In this document: piece by piece, positions 18,506 through 26,023 of the stretch
Layout: each line of letters begins with the position of its first letter
How positions within the stretch are numbered: position 1 is the stretch's first letter
Source: Mycobacterium mantenii
GTDB lineage: Bacteria > Actinomycetota > Actinomycetes > Mycobacteriales > Mycobacteriaceae
Direction of reading: 5' to 3'
Assembly: GCF_010731775.1 (NCBI RefSeq)
Contig: NZ_AP022590.1
Location: forward strand, 6,076,001 to 6,140,000
Length of the DNA stretch: 64,000 nt
Program-made: the position numbers and the translations under genes
Notes under the pieces: generated by a model
Databases searched by the model: none
What the model was told of the DNA's origin: nothing
What the model saw: only the letters and a program-made list of their open reading frames with translations

Positions 18506-18837
18506 CGACGATGCCGATGCTGCCCGCCGAGTTCGCCGACCTCGAACGCTTCGCGGACTGGTGTCTGCCCAGCGAACCCGAACGCTACGCCAAGAGGTTG
18601 GCCAGCTCCATGACGGAGATGAAGGCCTTTTACGACGCGATCACACCGCGGGCCGAAGAGGCTCTGGCGTTCTGCGACAAGTTCTCTCTCGACGACCTGC
18701 CCGAGGACGTCCAGAATCTGATGCACCTGCTCTATTCCATGATCATGGTGTCGTTCCCGGTGGAATGCTGGAAACAGCCCCGCGTCCCCGACTCGGGTGC
18801 GTCGACCCTGGACTGCGTGTCCGAGCCCGTTCCATGA
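18502..18837 (+). CDS. Rieske-associated small helical protein, copy A
   Basis: The protein has 111 residues, starting with GTG (GTGA overlap with the oxygenase stop) right after GGCAGGAG; an ATG at 18511 is an alternative. No known family was recognised. It is predicted to be all-helical, with FYDAITPRAEEALAFCDKF and LMHLLYSMIMVSFPVE as conserved segments shared with copy B (FYDAFFPRLEEAIDYCDKF and LLHMIYSLIMVAMAVE). It is half the size of oxygenase beta subunits. Fixed position and translational coupling suggest a partner or assembly subunit. Its stop overlaps the amidohydrolase start. Confidence 0.85.
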   Translation: MTTMPMLPAEFADLERFADWCLPSEPERYAKRLASSMTEMKAFYDAITPRAEEALAFCDKFSLDDLPEDVQNLMHLLYSMIMVSFPVECWKQPRVPDSGASTLDCVSEPVP

Positions 18838-20087
18838 CCGACCTGACGGTGCTGCGGGCGGCGCGATGGGCTGACGTCGTGACCGGCAAGATCCACACGC
18901 CGGCGGAAGTGGTGATCGACGGCGAACGCATCACCGCGATCAATCCCCAAGAGCTACTTCCGGACTCGGCCACCATCATCGACCTCGGCGACGTCACGCT
19001 GCTCCCGGGACTGATGGACATGGAGCTCAACCTGCTCATCGGCGGGCCCGGCGGCCCGGAGGGCCTACCCGCGCCGATGCACGGCGTGCAGGACGACCCC
19101 GCGTATCGCACGCTGCGCGGCGCGGTCAACGCGCGCACCACCCTGGAGGCCGGGTTCACCACGGTGCGCAATCTCGGGTTGATGGTCAAGACCGGGGGAT
19201 ACCTGCTCGACGTGGCGCTGCAGCGCGCCATCGACCAGGGCTGGCACGCCGGGCCGCGCGTCTATCCCGCCGGCCACGCCGTCACCCCGTACGGCGGGCA
19301 TCTGGACCCGACGGTCTTCCAGCGGTTGGCCCCCGGGATCATGCCGCTGTCGGTGGCCGAGGGAATCGCCAATGGGGTGCCCGACGTGATCGCCTGTGTG
19401 CGTTACCAGATCCGGCACGGCGCCAAGCTGATCAAGGTGTCCGCCTCGGGCGGGGTGATGTCACACAGCACCGCGCCCGGCGCGCAGCAGTACTCCGATG
19501 CCGAGTTCGCCGCGATCGCCGACGAGGCCCACCGGGCCGGGGTCCGGGTGGCCGCACACGCCGTGGGGGACAGTGCAATACAAGCGTGCATCCGCGCTGG
19601 GATCGACTGCATCGAGCACGGCTTCCTGGCCTCCGACGAGACCATCCAGATGATGGTCGACCACGGCACGTTCCTGGTGTCGACCACGTACCTGACCGAC
19701 GCCATGGCCATCGACCGCATCGCGCCGGAGCTCCGCAAGAAGGCGCTCGATGTGTTCCCGCAGGCAAAGGCGATGCTGCCCAAGGCGATTGACGCCGGCG
19801 TGCGCATCGCGTGCGGCACCGACGCGCCGGCCATCCCGCATGGCCAAAACGCCGAGGAACTGGGCGCGCTGGTCGAACGGGGCATGACGCCCGCGCAGGC
19901 GATCCGCGCGGCCACCGTGGTGGCCGCCGAGCTGATCGAGGCCGACGACGAGTTGGGCAGGCTGGCCCCGGGCTACCTGGCCGACATCATCGCCGTCCCC
20001 GGAGACCCTTTCGACGACATCGGCACGACCCTCGACGTCCGCTTTGTCATGAAAAGCGGGCAGATCTACAAAACCCCCGCGGCGTAA
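18834..20087 (+). CDS. Amidohydrolase-superfamily protein with altered HxH motif
   Basis: The protein has 417 residues from ATG (ATGA overlap with the upstream small gene). The imidazolonepropionase-like amidohydrolase fold is clear: TLLPGLMD after strand 1, GAKLIKVSASGGVMS (bridging lysine K201), VAAHAVGD (H242), DCIEHG (H262) and ACGTDAP (D330). The metal-binding HxH that should follow PGLMD reads E64-L-N66, so two of the usual ligands are replaced. It may bind one metal or have changed chemistry. Its place among oxygenases suggests it cleaves an amide, lactam or cyclic intermediate. Confidence 0.85.
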   Translation: MTDLTVLRAARWADVVTGKIHTPAEVVIDGERITAINPQELLPDSATIIDLGDVTLLPGLMDMELNLLIGGPGGPEGLPAPMHGVQDDPAYRTLRGAVNARTTLEAGFTTVRNLGLMVKTGGYLLDVALQRAIDQGWHAGPRVYPAGHAVTPYGGHLDPTVFQRLAPGIMPLSVAEGIANGVPDVIACVRYQIRHGAKLIKVSASGGVMSHSTAPGAQQYSDAEFAAIADEAHRAGVRVAAHAVGDSAIQACIRAGIDCIEHGFLASDETIQMMVDHGTFLVSTTYLTDAMAIDRIAPELRKKALDVFPQAKAMLPKAIDAGVRIACGTDAPAIPHGQNAEELGALVERGMTPAQAIRAATVVAAELIEADDELGRLAPGYLADIIAVPGDPFDDIGTTLDVRFVMKSGQIYKTPAA

Positions 20088-20098
20088 CGGAGGCGGGT

Positions 20099-20551
20099 AT
20101 GGAACTCACCGACAACATCCTGTGGTTGCTCAAGCAAGCCTTCTACTACTCGCTGACCACCATCAACGAGGCGATGCGCGAACACGGCGTGAGCACCGCC
20201 CAGATCGGTGTGCTGCGCCAATTGGCCAACGAACCCGGCTTGTCCGGGGCCGAATTGGCGCGACGCCTGCTGATCAGCCCGCAAGGCGTCCAGCTCGCGC
20301 TGACCGCCCTGGAGCGCCGCGGCCTGGTGGAAAGGAAACAGGACCCTCAGCATGCGCGCATCCTGCGGGCCTACCTGACCGGGGAGGGCCGCAAGGTCGC
20401 CGAAACGGTGGTCAATGACGCGATCGCCGCACACCAGGAGGTGTTCGGTGTGCTGACCGAGCAGGAGCAGCGGACCCTGCGTGAATTGCTGGGCCGCGTA
20501 GTCGAAAAGGGCACCGGCCATGAGCTGTTCGACGATCACGTCGAGGGCTGA
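20099..20551 (+). CDS. MarR-family transcriptional regulator
   Basis: The protein has 150 residues from an ATG behind GGAGG. The winged helix is visible: VSTAQIGVLRQLANEPGLSG, ELARRLLISPQGVQLALTAL (recognition helix), RRGLVERKQDPQHARILRAY (wing), then a dimerisation helix pair. It lies between the amidohydrolase and the reductase, and two similar palindromes flank the gene group. It probably represses the cluster and is released by a pathway substrate or intermediate. Confidence 0.92.
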   Translation: MELTDNILWLLKQAFYYSLTTINEAMREHGVSTAQIGVLRQLANEPGLSGAELARRLLISPQGVQLALTALERRGLVERKQDPQHARILRAYLTGEGRKVAETVVNDAIAAHQEVFGVLTEQEQRTLRELLGRVVEKGTGHELFDDHVEG

Positions 20552-20613
20552 CCACCCGCGGAGCGTCGTCGCGCAGGCATCGATGCGCGGCGCCTGCATC
20601 CAGTACTTGAGAC

Positions 20614-20635
20614 CAATCGCAAGTAGTTGATACTC
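20614..20635. promoter_or_regulatory. MarR-type operator candidate, copy 2, overlapping a -10 element
   Basis: The 22-bp site shares the core GCAAGTAGTTGATA with copy 1 and lies 9-30 bases before the reductase start. TACTCT at 20631-20636 fits a -10 hexamer, which would put transcription start near the ATG at 20644 (no ribosome binding site is visible), so the mRNA may be leaderless and the operator would overlap the promoter directly. Confidence 0.65.
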
Positions 20636-20643
20636 TGGCCGGG

Positions 20644-21732
20644 ATGGGTGAGATTCGCACGACAGCGAACGTCGGTTCGGCGACGGCGACCGGCGCCGGC
20701 GGTGTCGACATCACCGCGTTGCCGGATGGCTTTGTGCCACTGCGGATCAAGCGCGTGATTCCCGAAACCCGCGACGCCGTGTCGATCGTCCTCGATGTCC
20801 CGCAGAGCGGCGAGCAACAGTTCGGCTACCAAGCCGGGCAGTTTCTGACGCTGCTGGTCAGTGTCGAGGGACGCGAGCATCGACGCTGTTACTCGATGTC
20901 GTCCTCACCCGCCGTCGGCGAAGATCTGCAGATCACCGTCAAGCGCGACCGCAACGGGGTGGTGTCGAACTGGCTCAACGACACGGCCGCGCCGGGCGAT
21001 CAGCTGCCCGCCCTGCCGCCGCAGGGTCGCTTCGTGCTGCGCGACGGCGACCGGGAGCTGATCGCGTTCGCCGGCGGAAGCGGCATCACGCCGGTGTTCT
21101 CGCTGCTGCGCACGGCGCTGACAAGCGGCAAGCGCCCCGCGCGGTTGTTCTACGCCAACCGAAGCCGTGACGCGGTGATCTTCGATGAGGCGCTGGCGTC
21201 GCTGGCTACCCGGCACGCCCATCGCTTCGTCCTGCACCACCATCTCGACGACAACAGCGGCTTCGTCACCCCGGCGGACATCGAGGCGTTCATCCATGAC
21301 GCCGGAGACGCCGACGTTTACATCTGCGGGCCAAACGAATTCATGGAGACCGTGCGGACGGCCCTGTCCGCGGCGGGCATGCCGGCCGATCGGGTGCACG
21401 TGGAGCACTTCGACGTCAACGACATCGCGGCCGCGGCGCCGCCGGAGGCCGCAGTGGTCACCGACGAGGTCACCATCGTGCTGGACGGAGTTACCACTAC
21501 GGCGCCGTACGATTCGGGCAACACCCTGCTGCAGACGGCCCGGATGGCCGGCCTGCGGGCGCCGTCCTCGTGTGAGATCGGTTCCTGCGGAACGTGTATG
21601 GCCCGCCTGACGCAGGGCAGCGCCCGGATGATCAACAACGACGCGCTGGAGCCGGACGAGGTCGACGACGGTTGGGTGTTGACGTGTCAGGCGCTGCCGA
21701 CCAGTCCCACGGTGCGGGTGGTCTACGAGTGA
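20644..21732 (+). CDS. FNR-type flavin reductase with C-terminal 2Fe-2S domain
   Basis: The 362-residue protein has an FAD domain (REHRRCYSMSSSP), an NAD(P)H domain (LIAFAGGSGITPVFSLLR, YICGPNEFMETV) and a plant-type [2Fe-2S] domain (SSCEIGSCGTCMARL and TCQA). This is the architecture of KshB and phenylacetate/alkane oxygenase reductases. It can deliver electrons from NAD(P)H to both Rieske oxygenases, neither of which has another dedicated reductase here. It is the first gene of the second half of the cluster, under operator copy 2. Confidence 0.93.
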   Translation: MGEIRTTANVGSATATGAGGVDITALPDGFVPLRIKRVIPETRDAVSIVLDVPQSGEQQFGYQAGQFLTLLVSVEGREHRRCYSMSSSPAVGEDLQITVKRDRNGVVSNWLNDTAAPGDQLPALPPQGRFVLRDGDRELIAFAGGSGITPVFSLLRTALTSGKRPARLFYANRSRDAVIFDEALASLATRHAHRFVLHHHLDDNSGFVTPADIEAFIHDAGDADVYICGPNEFMETVRTALSAAGMPADRVHVEHFDVNDIAAAAPPEAAVVTDEVTIVLDGVTTTAPYDSGNTLLQTARMAGLRAPSSCEIGSCGTCMARLTQGSARMINNDALEPDEVDDGWVLTCQALPTSPTVRVVYE

Positions 21733-21764
21733 GCGAGAAGGCGGTCGAGGGTGGAGCGGAATCG

Positions 21765-22508
21765 ATGACCAGGGTGGCGGTGGTGACCGGGGGTGCCTCC
21801 GGCATGGGCGAGGCGACCTGCCATGAACTCGGCCGGCGCGGACTCAAAGTCGCGGTCCTCGATGTCAATGAGCATGCCGCGCAACGCGTCACCGACGACC
21901 TGCGCGCCACCGGCGTGACCTCGCTCGGGGTGGGTGCCGACGTCACCGATCGGCCCGGCGTCGAGCAGGCCTTCGCGAAGGTGCGCAGCGAGCTGGGCCC
22001 GGTGACGGTTTTGGTGACCAGCGCCGGCATGTTCGACTTTTCGCCCTTCGCGGAGATCACCACCGAAACCTGGTCGCGGATCATCGACGTCAATCTCACC
22101 GGCACCTTTCACTGTTGCCAGGTGGCGCTGCCGGACATGGTGGACGCGCACTGGGGGAGGATCGTGATGATCTCGTCGTCGAGCGCCCAGCGCGGTTCCC
22201 CATTCGCCGCCCACTATGCGGCGTCCAAAGGGGGGGTGATCACCCTGACCAAGTCGCTGGCCCGGGAGTACGCCGTGCACGGGATCACGGTGAACAACAT
22301 TCCGCCCTCGGGCATCGAGACCCCGATGCAGCACCAGGGTCAGGCGGCCGGGTACCTGCCGTCCAACGAGCAGATCGCCAGCAGTATCCCGTTGGGCTAT
22401 TTGGGCACCGGGGCCGATATCGCTGCGGCCGTGGGGTTTTTATGTTCGGAAGAAGCAAGGTACATCACCGGCCAGGTCTTGGGCGTCAACGGCGGAGCGG
22501 TGATGTGA
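21765..22508 (+). CDS. Short-chain dehydrogenase/reductase
   Basis: The protein has 247 residues from the ATG at 21765; an in-frame GTG at 21729 overlaps the reductase stop and is an alternative. VVTGGASGMGEATC binds the cofactor, VTSAGMF stands in for the NNAG motif, the catalytic serine is in MISSSSAQRG and YAASKGG has the catalytic Tyr and Lys; PSGIETPM follows. It is a classical SDR, NAD-preferring by the aspartate in AVLDVN. It probably oxidises an alcohol or diol from the oxygenases. Confidence 0.9.
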   Translation: MTRVAVVTGGASGMGEATCHELGRRGLKVAVLDVNEHAAQRVTDDLRATGVTSLGVGADVTDRPGVEQAFAKVRSELGPVTVLVTSAGMFDFSPFAEITTETWSRIIDVNLTGTFHCCQVALPDMVDAHWGRIVMISSSSAQRGSPFAAHYAASKGGVITLTKSLAREYAVHGITVNNIPPSGIETPMQHQGQAAGYLPSNEQIASSIPLGYLGTGADIAAAVGFLCSEEARYITGQVLGVNGGAVM

Positions 22509-22521
22509 TAGTGAGGATTCG

Positions 22522-23784
22522 ATGACGAGAGCAGGCAGGCCACCAGAGGGCTCCTGGACCGAGCACTATCCCGAATTGGGAACGGGCCCCGTGTCGTTCC
22601 GGGACTCGACGTCTCGGGAGTTCTATGAACTCGAGCGGGAGGCGATCTTCAAACGGGCGTGGCTCAACGTCGCCCGGGTGGAGGAGTTTCCGCGTGTCGG
22701 CAGCTACCTGACCAAAGAGATCGAAGTCGTCGGCGCTTCGGTGATCCTGGTCAAGGGCAAGGACGAGCGCATCCGTGCGTTCTACAACGTGTGCCGTCAT
22801 CGCGGAAACAAATTGGTGTGGAACGACTTTCCCGGCGAGGAGACCCGCGGGACGTGCCGGCAGTTCACCTGCAAGTACCACGGCTGGCGCTACGACCTGC
22901 AGGGTGAGCTGAAATTTGTCCAGCAGGAGTCGGAGTTCTTCGCCCTCGATCTCGCGCAGTATGGGTTGCGTCCGGTGCACTGCGATGTGTGGAACGGCTT
23001 CGTCTTCATCAACTTCGACACCGAGCCGCGCCAGAGCCTGCGCGAGTTCCTGGGCCCGATGATCACCGGGCTCGACGATTACCCGTTCGGCAAGCTGACC
23101 GAACGGTATGACTGGGTGGCCCACAACAACAGCAACTGGAAGATCTTCGCCGACGCCTTCCAGGAGTACTATCACGTGCCCTCGCTGCACTCACAGCAGG
23201 TGCCCGCCGAGGTGCGCGAGGCCAACGCCGGATTCACTTGCGGGCATTTCCAACTCGACGGCCCGCACCGGTTGGTCTCGACGGCCGGGCGGCGCCGCTG
23301 GCTGCTGCCACCGGAATACATGTATCCGATCGAGCGGGCCACCCGCAGCGGCCTGGTGGGACCGTGGCAAACCCCCGACATCGGCGAACTGCCGCCCGGA
23401 CTCAATCCCGGGGGGATCGAGCCATGGGGCATCAGCAATTTCCAGATCTTCCCGAACATCGAGATCCTGATCTACGGCGGGTGGTATCTGCTGTACCGGT
23501 ACTGGCCCACCTCGCACAACACGCACCGATTCGAGGCGTACACCTACTTCCACCCGGCGCGCACCGTCCGGGAGCGCATCGAGCATGAAGTCGCCTCGGT
23601 GGTGTTGAAAGAGTTTGCGCTGCAAGACGCCGGGATGCTCGGCGGGACGCAGGCGGCGCTGGAGTACGGCATCGTCGACGAGTTTCCCCTCAACGACCAG
23701 GAGATTCTGGTGCGCCATCTGCACAAGGTCGCCGTCGACTGGGTCGAAGCCTATCGCCGCGAACGGGATTCGGTAGGGGTGTGA
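22522..23784 (+). CDS. Rieske non-heme iron oxygenase alpha subunit, copy B
   Basis: This 420-residue protein is paralogous to copy A over its full length, with the Rieske ligands at the same positions (C91-x-H93; C117-xx-H120 in CKYHGW) and the iron site in FADAFQEYYHVPSLH. Differences concentrate in the catalytic-domain pocket (for example AAGRRRWLLPPEYMYPIERA), which suggests a different substrate or a different step. The start follows GTGAGG. Its stop overlaps its own small partner gene exactly as in copy A. Confidence 0.93.
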   Translation: MTRAGRPPEGSWTEHYPELGTGPVSFRDSTSREFYELEREAIFKRAWLNVARVEEFPRVGSYLTKEIEVVGASVILVKGKDERIRAFYNVCRHRGNKLVWNDFPGEETRGTCRQFTCKYHGWRYDLQGELKFVQQESEFFALDLAQYGLRPVHCDVWNGFVFINFDTEPRQSLREFLGPMITGLDDYPFGKLTERYDWVAHNNSNWKIFADAFQEYYHVPSLHSQQVPAEVREANAGFTCGHFQLDGPHRLVSTAGRRRWLLPPEYMYPIERATRSGLVGPWQTPDIGELPPGLNPGGIEPWGISNFQIFPNIEILIYGGWYLLYRYWPTSHNTHRFEAYTYFHPARTVRERIEHEVASVVLKEFALQDAGMLGGTQAALEYGIVDEFPLNDQEILVRHLHKVAVDWVEAYRRERDSVGV

Positions 23785-24119
23785 CCATGGATCCCATGCT
23801 GCCCAGCGCGTTCGCCGAGGTGGAGGACTACGCCCAAACCTGGTGCCTGGCAACCGAAACCGAACGCTGGAACGCACGGGTCAACGCGTCGATGCCCGAA
23901 CTGCGAGACTTCTACGACGCATTCTTCCCCCGCCTCGAAGAGGCGATTGACTACTGCGACAAGTTCCCCCTCGACAATGTGCCCGACGACGCACTGAACC
24001 TGCTGCACATGATCTATTCGCTGATCATGGTCGCCATGGCGGTGGAGATCATGCATCAACCCGCCCCCGTCGATGCCGCCGACGCGGTGATGGTCCGCAC
24101 AGGCGGACCGGTGCCCTGA
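23781..24119 (+). CDS. Rieske-associated small helical protein, copy B
   Basis: The protein has 112 residues, starting with GTG in a GTGA overlap with the oxygenase, the same arrangement as copy A. It shares MLPSAFAEVEDYAQTWCL, RDFYDAFFPRLEEAIDYCDK and LNLLHMIYSLIMVAMAVE with the paralogue, plus an ending in PVP. It is predicted to be all-helical with no signal peptide. Retention of two diverged copies, each beside its own oxygenase, argues for specific pairing. Confidence 0.85.
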   Translation: MTMDPMLPSAFAEVEDYAQTWCLATETERWNARVNASMPELRDFYDAFFPRLEEAIDYCDKFPLDNVPDDALNLLHMIYSLIMVAMAVEIMHQPAPVDAADAVMVRTGGPVP

Positions 24120-24172
24120 CCTGCACGCCCGCCGCGGCGCGCCATAGATCCTTTTCCTCGAAAGGAGCGACC

Positions 24173-25018
24173 ATGGGTCTGCTCACCATCACCAAGCTAA
24201 CCGAGTCTGTCGGCGCCGAGGTCGCGGGCCTGGAGCCGAGCGCACTGGCGAGCGACGACTCGGTCGGATCCGCGGTGCTGGATGCGTTGGAAGACAACGG
24301 AGTTCTGGTCTTTCGTGGGTTGCAGCTCGACCCGGCAGCCCAGGTCGGCTTCTGCCGTCGCCTCGGCGAGATCGACCATTCCTCCGACGGCCACCACCCG
24401 GTGGCCGGCATCTACCCGATCACCCTGGACAAGTCCAAGAACGCGTCGGCCGCCTACCTGAAGGCCACCTTCGACTGGCACATCGACGGCTGTACACCGC
24501 TGGGTGACGAATGTCCGCAGAAGGCCACCGTGTTGTCGGCGGTCCAGGTCGCCGAATGGGGCGGCGAAACCGAATTCGCGAACTCGTACGCCGCCTACGA
24601 TGCCCTGACCGACGAGGAGAAAGAGCGATTCGGTGCACTGCGGGTGGTGCACTCGCTGGAGGCCTCCCAGCGCCGCGTCTACCCCGACCCCTCGCCGGAA
24701 CAGGTGCAGCGCTGGCGATCCCGGCGTACCCACGAACACCCTCTGGTGTGGACACACCGCAGCGGCCGCAAATCGCTGGTGCTGGGTGCCTCCGCGGATT
24801 ACATCGTCGGCATGGATCTCGATGAGGGACGCGCCCTGCTGAACGAGCTTCTCGAGCGCGCTACGGTGCCCGACAAGGTCTACAGCCACAGCTGGTCGAT
24901 CGGCGACACCGTCATCTGGGACAACCGCGGGGTGCTGCACCGCGCCGCCCCGTACGACCCGGACTCGCGACGCGAAATGTTGCGCACCACCGTGCTGGGC
25001 GACGAGCCGATCCAATAG
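24173..25018 (+). CDS. TauD/TfdA-family Fe(II)/2-oxoglutarate dioxygenase
   Basis: The protein has 281 residues from an ATG behind AAGGAG. The iron ligands are H103-x-D105 (DWHIDGC) and H256 (GVLHRAAPYD), with the 2-oxoglutarate arginine in SRREMLRTT near 266. DNGVLVFRGL and GDTVIWDNRGVLHR are typical of the family. These enzymes hydroxylate unactivated carbons, often cleaving taurine, sulfates or aryloxy-ethers. In this cluster it adds a third oxygenase activity; the substrate is unknown. Confidence 0.92.
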   Translation: MGLLTITKLTESVGAEVAGLEPSALASDDSVGSAVLDALEDNGVLVFRGLQLDPAAQVGFCRRLGEIDHSSDGHHPVAGIYPITLDKSKNASAAYLKATFDWHIDGCTPLGDECPQKATVLSAVQVAEWGGETEFANSYAAYDALTDEEKERFGALRVVHSLEASQRRVYPDPSPEQVQRWRSRRTHEHPLVWTHRSGRKSLVLGASADYIVGMDLDEGRALLNELLERATVPDKVYSHSWSIGDTVIWDNRGVLHRAAPYDPDSRREMLRTTVLGDEPIQ

Positions 25019-25019
25019 C

Positions 25020-25568
25020 ATGACCGCCGACCACCATCCGCTGCGTCTGACACCGTTGCCCGCCGCCGAGTGGGGCGAGAGCGCCCGCGCGGCGCTGGCG
25101 TCGCTGCTCCCGCCCGATCGGGCGAAGCCCGTTGGTGCGGGCAATGTTTTGTCGACCCTGGTGCGCCACCCCGACCTGACCGCGGCCTATCTGCCGTTCA
25201 ACGCGTACCTGCTCACCCGGTCGACGCTGTCACCCCGGGTGCGGGAAGTCGCGCTGCTGCGCGTGGTGCACCGCAGCAATTGCGGCTACCTGTGGTCGCA
25301 CCACATTCCGATCGCTTTGCGCGCCGGCCTTACCGAGTCCGAAATCGTCGACATCCGGTCCGGGTGCTGCGCCGACCCGACCGACCAGGCCGTGATCCAG
25401 GCCGTCGACGATCTCACCGGTGACAGCACGATCAGCCAGGCGACCTGGGATCGACTGGGCGAACTGTTCACGCACCAGCAATGCATGGACCTGACGTTCA
25501 CGATCGGCGGCTACCTCTTGCTGGCTTTGGCGGTCAACACCTTCGGCGTCCAGGAAGAGCACGAGTAG
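25020..25568 (+). CDS. Carboxymuconolactone decarboxylase-like protein
   Basis: The 182-residue protein starts one base after the TauD stop. LSPRVREVALLRVVHRSNCGYLWSHHIPIALRAGLTESEIVDI is present in sequence as the CMD-fold helix pair (RxxE, then the CxxxxxH segment). Only the first cysteine of the AhpD CxxC is present, followed by a tryptophan, so it is not an AhpD-type peroxidase partner. Related stand-alone proteins accompany aromatic and steroid catabolism. It ends before a bidirectional terminator. Confidence 0.85.
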   Translation: MTADHHPLRLTPLPAAEWGESARAALASLLPPDRAKPVGAGNVLSTLVRHPDLTAAYLPFNAYLLTRSTLSPRVREVALLRVVHRSNCGYLWSHHIPIALRAGLTESEIVDIRSGCCADPTDQAVIQAVDDLTGDSTISQATWDRLGELFTHQQCMDLTFTIGGYLLLALAVNTFGVQEEHE

Positions 25569-25630
25569 ACCGCCTGCCGTGTTGCCGACGCCCGGCACCC
25601 CGGTGTCCGACCACTCGGTGAATCTCGAAA

Positions 25631-25652
25631 GCGCTAGCGTCCGCGCTAGCGC
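25631..25652. terminator. Bidirectional terminator between convergent genes
   Basis: A perfect 9-bp stem, GCGCTAGCG and CGCTAGCGC, closes on a TCCG tetraloop. It lies between the stops of two convergent genes (25568 and 25704). There is no U tract, as is common for mycobacterial intrinsic terminators. It marks the right end of the oxygenase transcript. Confidence 0.75.
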
Positions 25653-25703
25653 ATCTGCGAGTCACCGCATGGCCGCTACGTGGTGCCGGTGTGACTCCGC
25701 GCG

Positions 25704-25895
25704 CTAGTCCTCGCGGGACAGGGCGGCGCGCGGGCACTCGGCGATGGCCCGCTCGACCAGCGCCTCCTGCTCGGCGGGGACCGGATCGGCGGTGACCACC
25801 GCATAGTCGTCATCGTCAAGCCGGAAAACATTCGGCGCGATGTTCACGCAGTAGGCATTGCCTTCACAGCGATCAAGGTTCACTACCGGCCGCAT
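25704..25895 (-). CDS. Small mycobacterial ferredoxin, 3Fe-4S or atypical 4Fe-4S
   Basis: The protein has 63 residues from an ATG behind AAGGAGG. The ligands are C10-xx-N13-xx-C16 and C54-P, with asparagine in the variable position as in the ferredoxin at 10649. The middle is very acidic (DDDDY), suited to docking on a redox partner. It has no adjacent reductase or P450 and is transcribed toward the oxygenase cluster, so it may serve the Rieske enzymes or a distant P450. Confidence 0.9.
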   Translation of the reverse strand: MRPVVNLDRCEGNAYCVNIAPNVFRLDDDDYAVVTADPVPAEQEALVERAIAECPRAALSRED

Positions 25896-26023
25896 GACGA
25901 TCCTCCTTTGATCCCGCACAAAGTTTTCACAATCGGGGCTTGTGTAAATCCTAGTATGCCGCCTCTCAGTGACCTTTCAGTGGCGCGGTCTTACGCTGAG
26001 CTTCTGGGTCCGGGAGGTCGATG

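Noticed and set aside
25020..25568. AhpD-type peroxidase partner
   Set aside because: The second cysteine of the CxxC is missing, so the protein was called only carboxymuconolactone decarboxylase-like.
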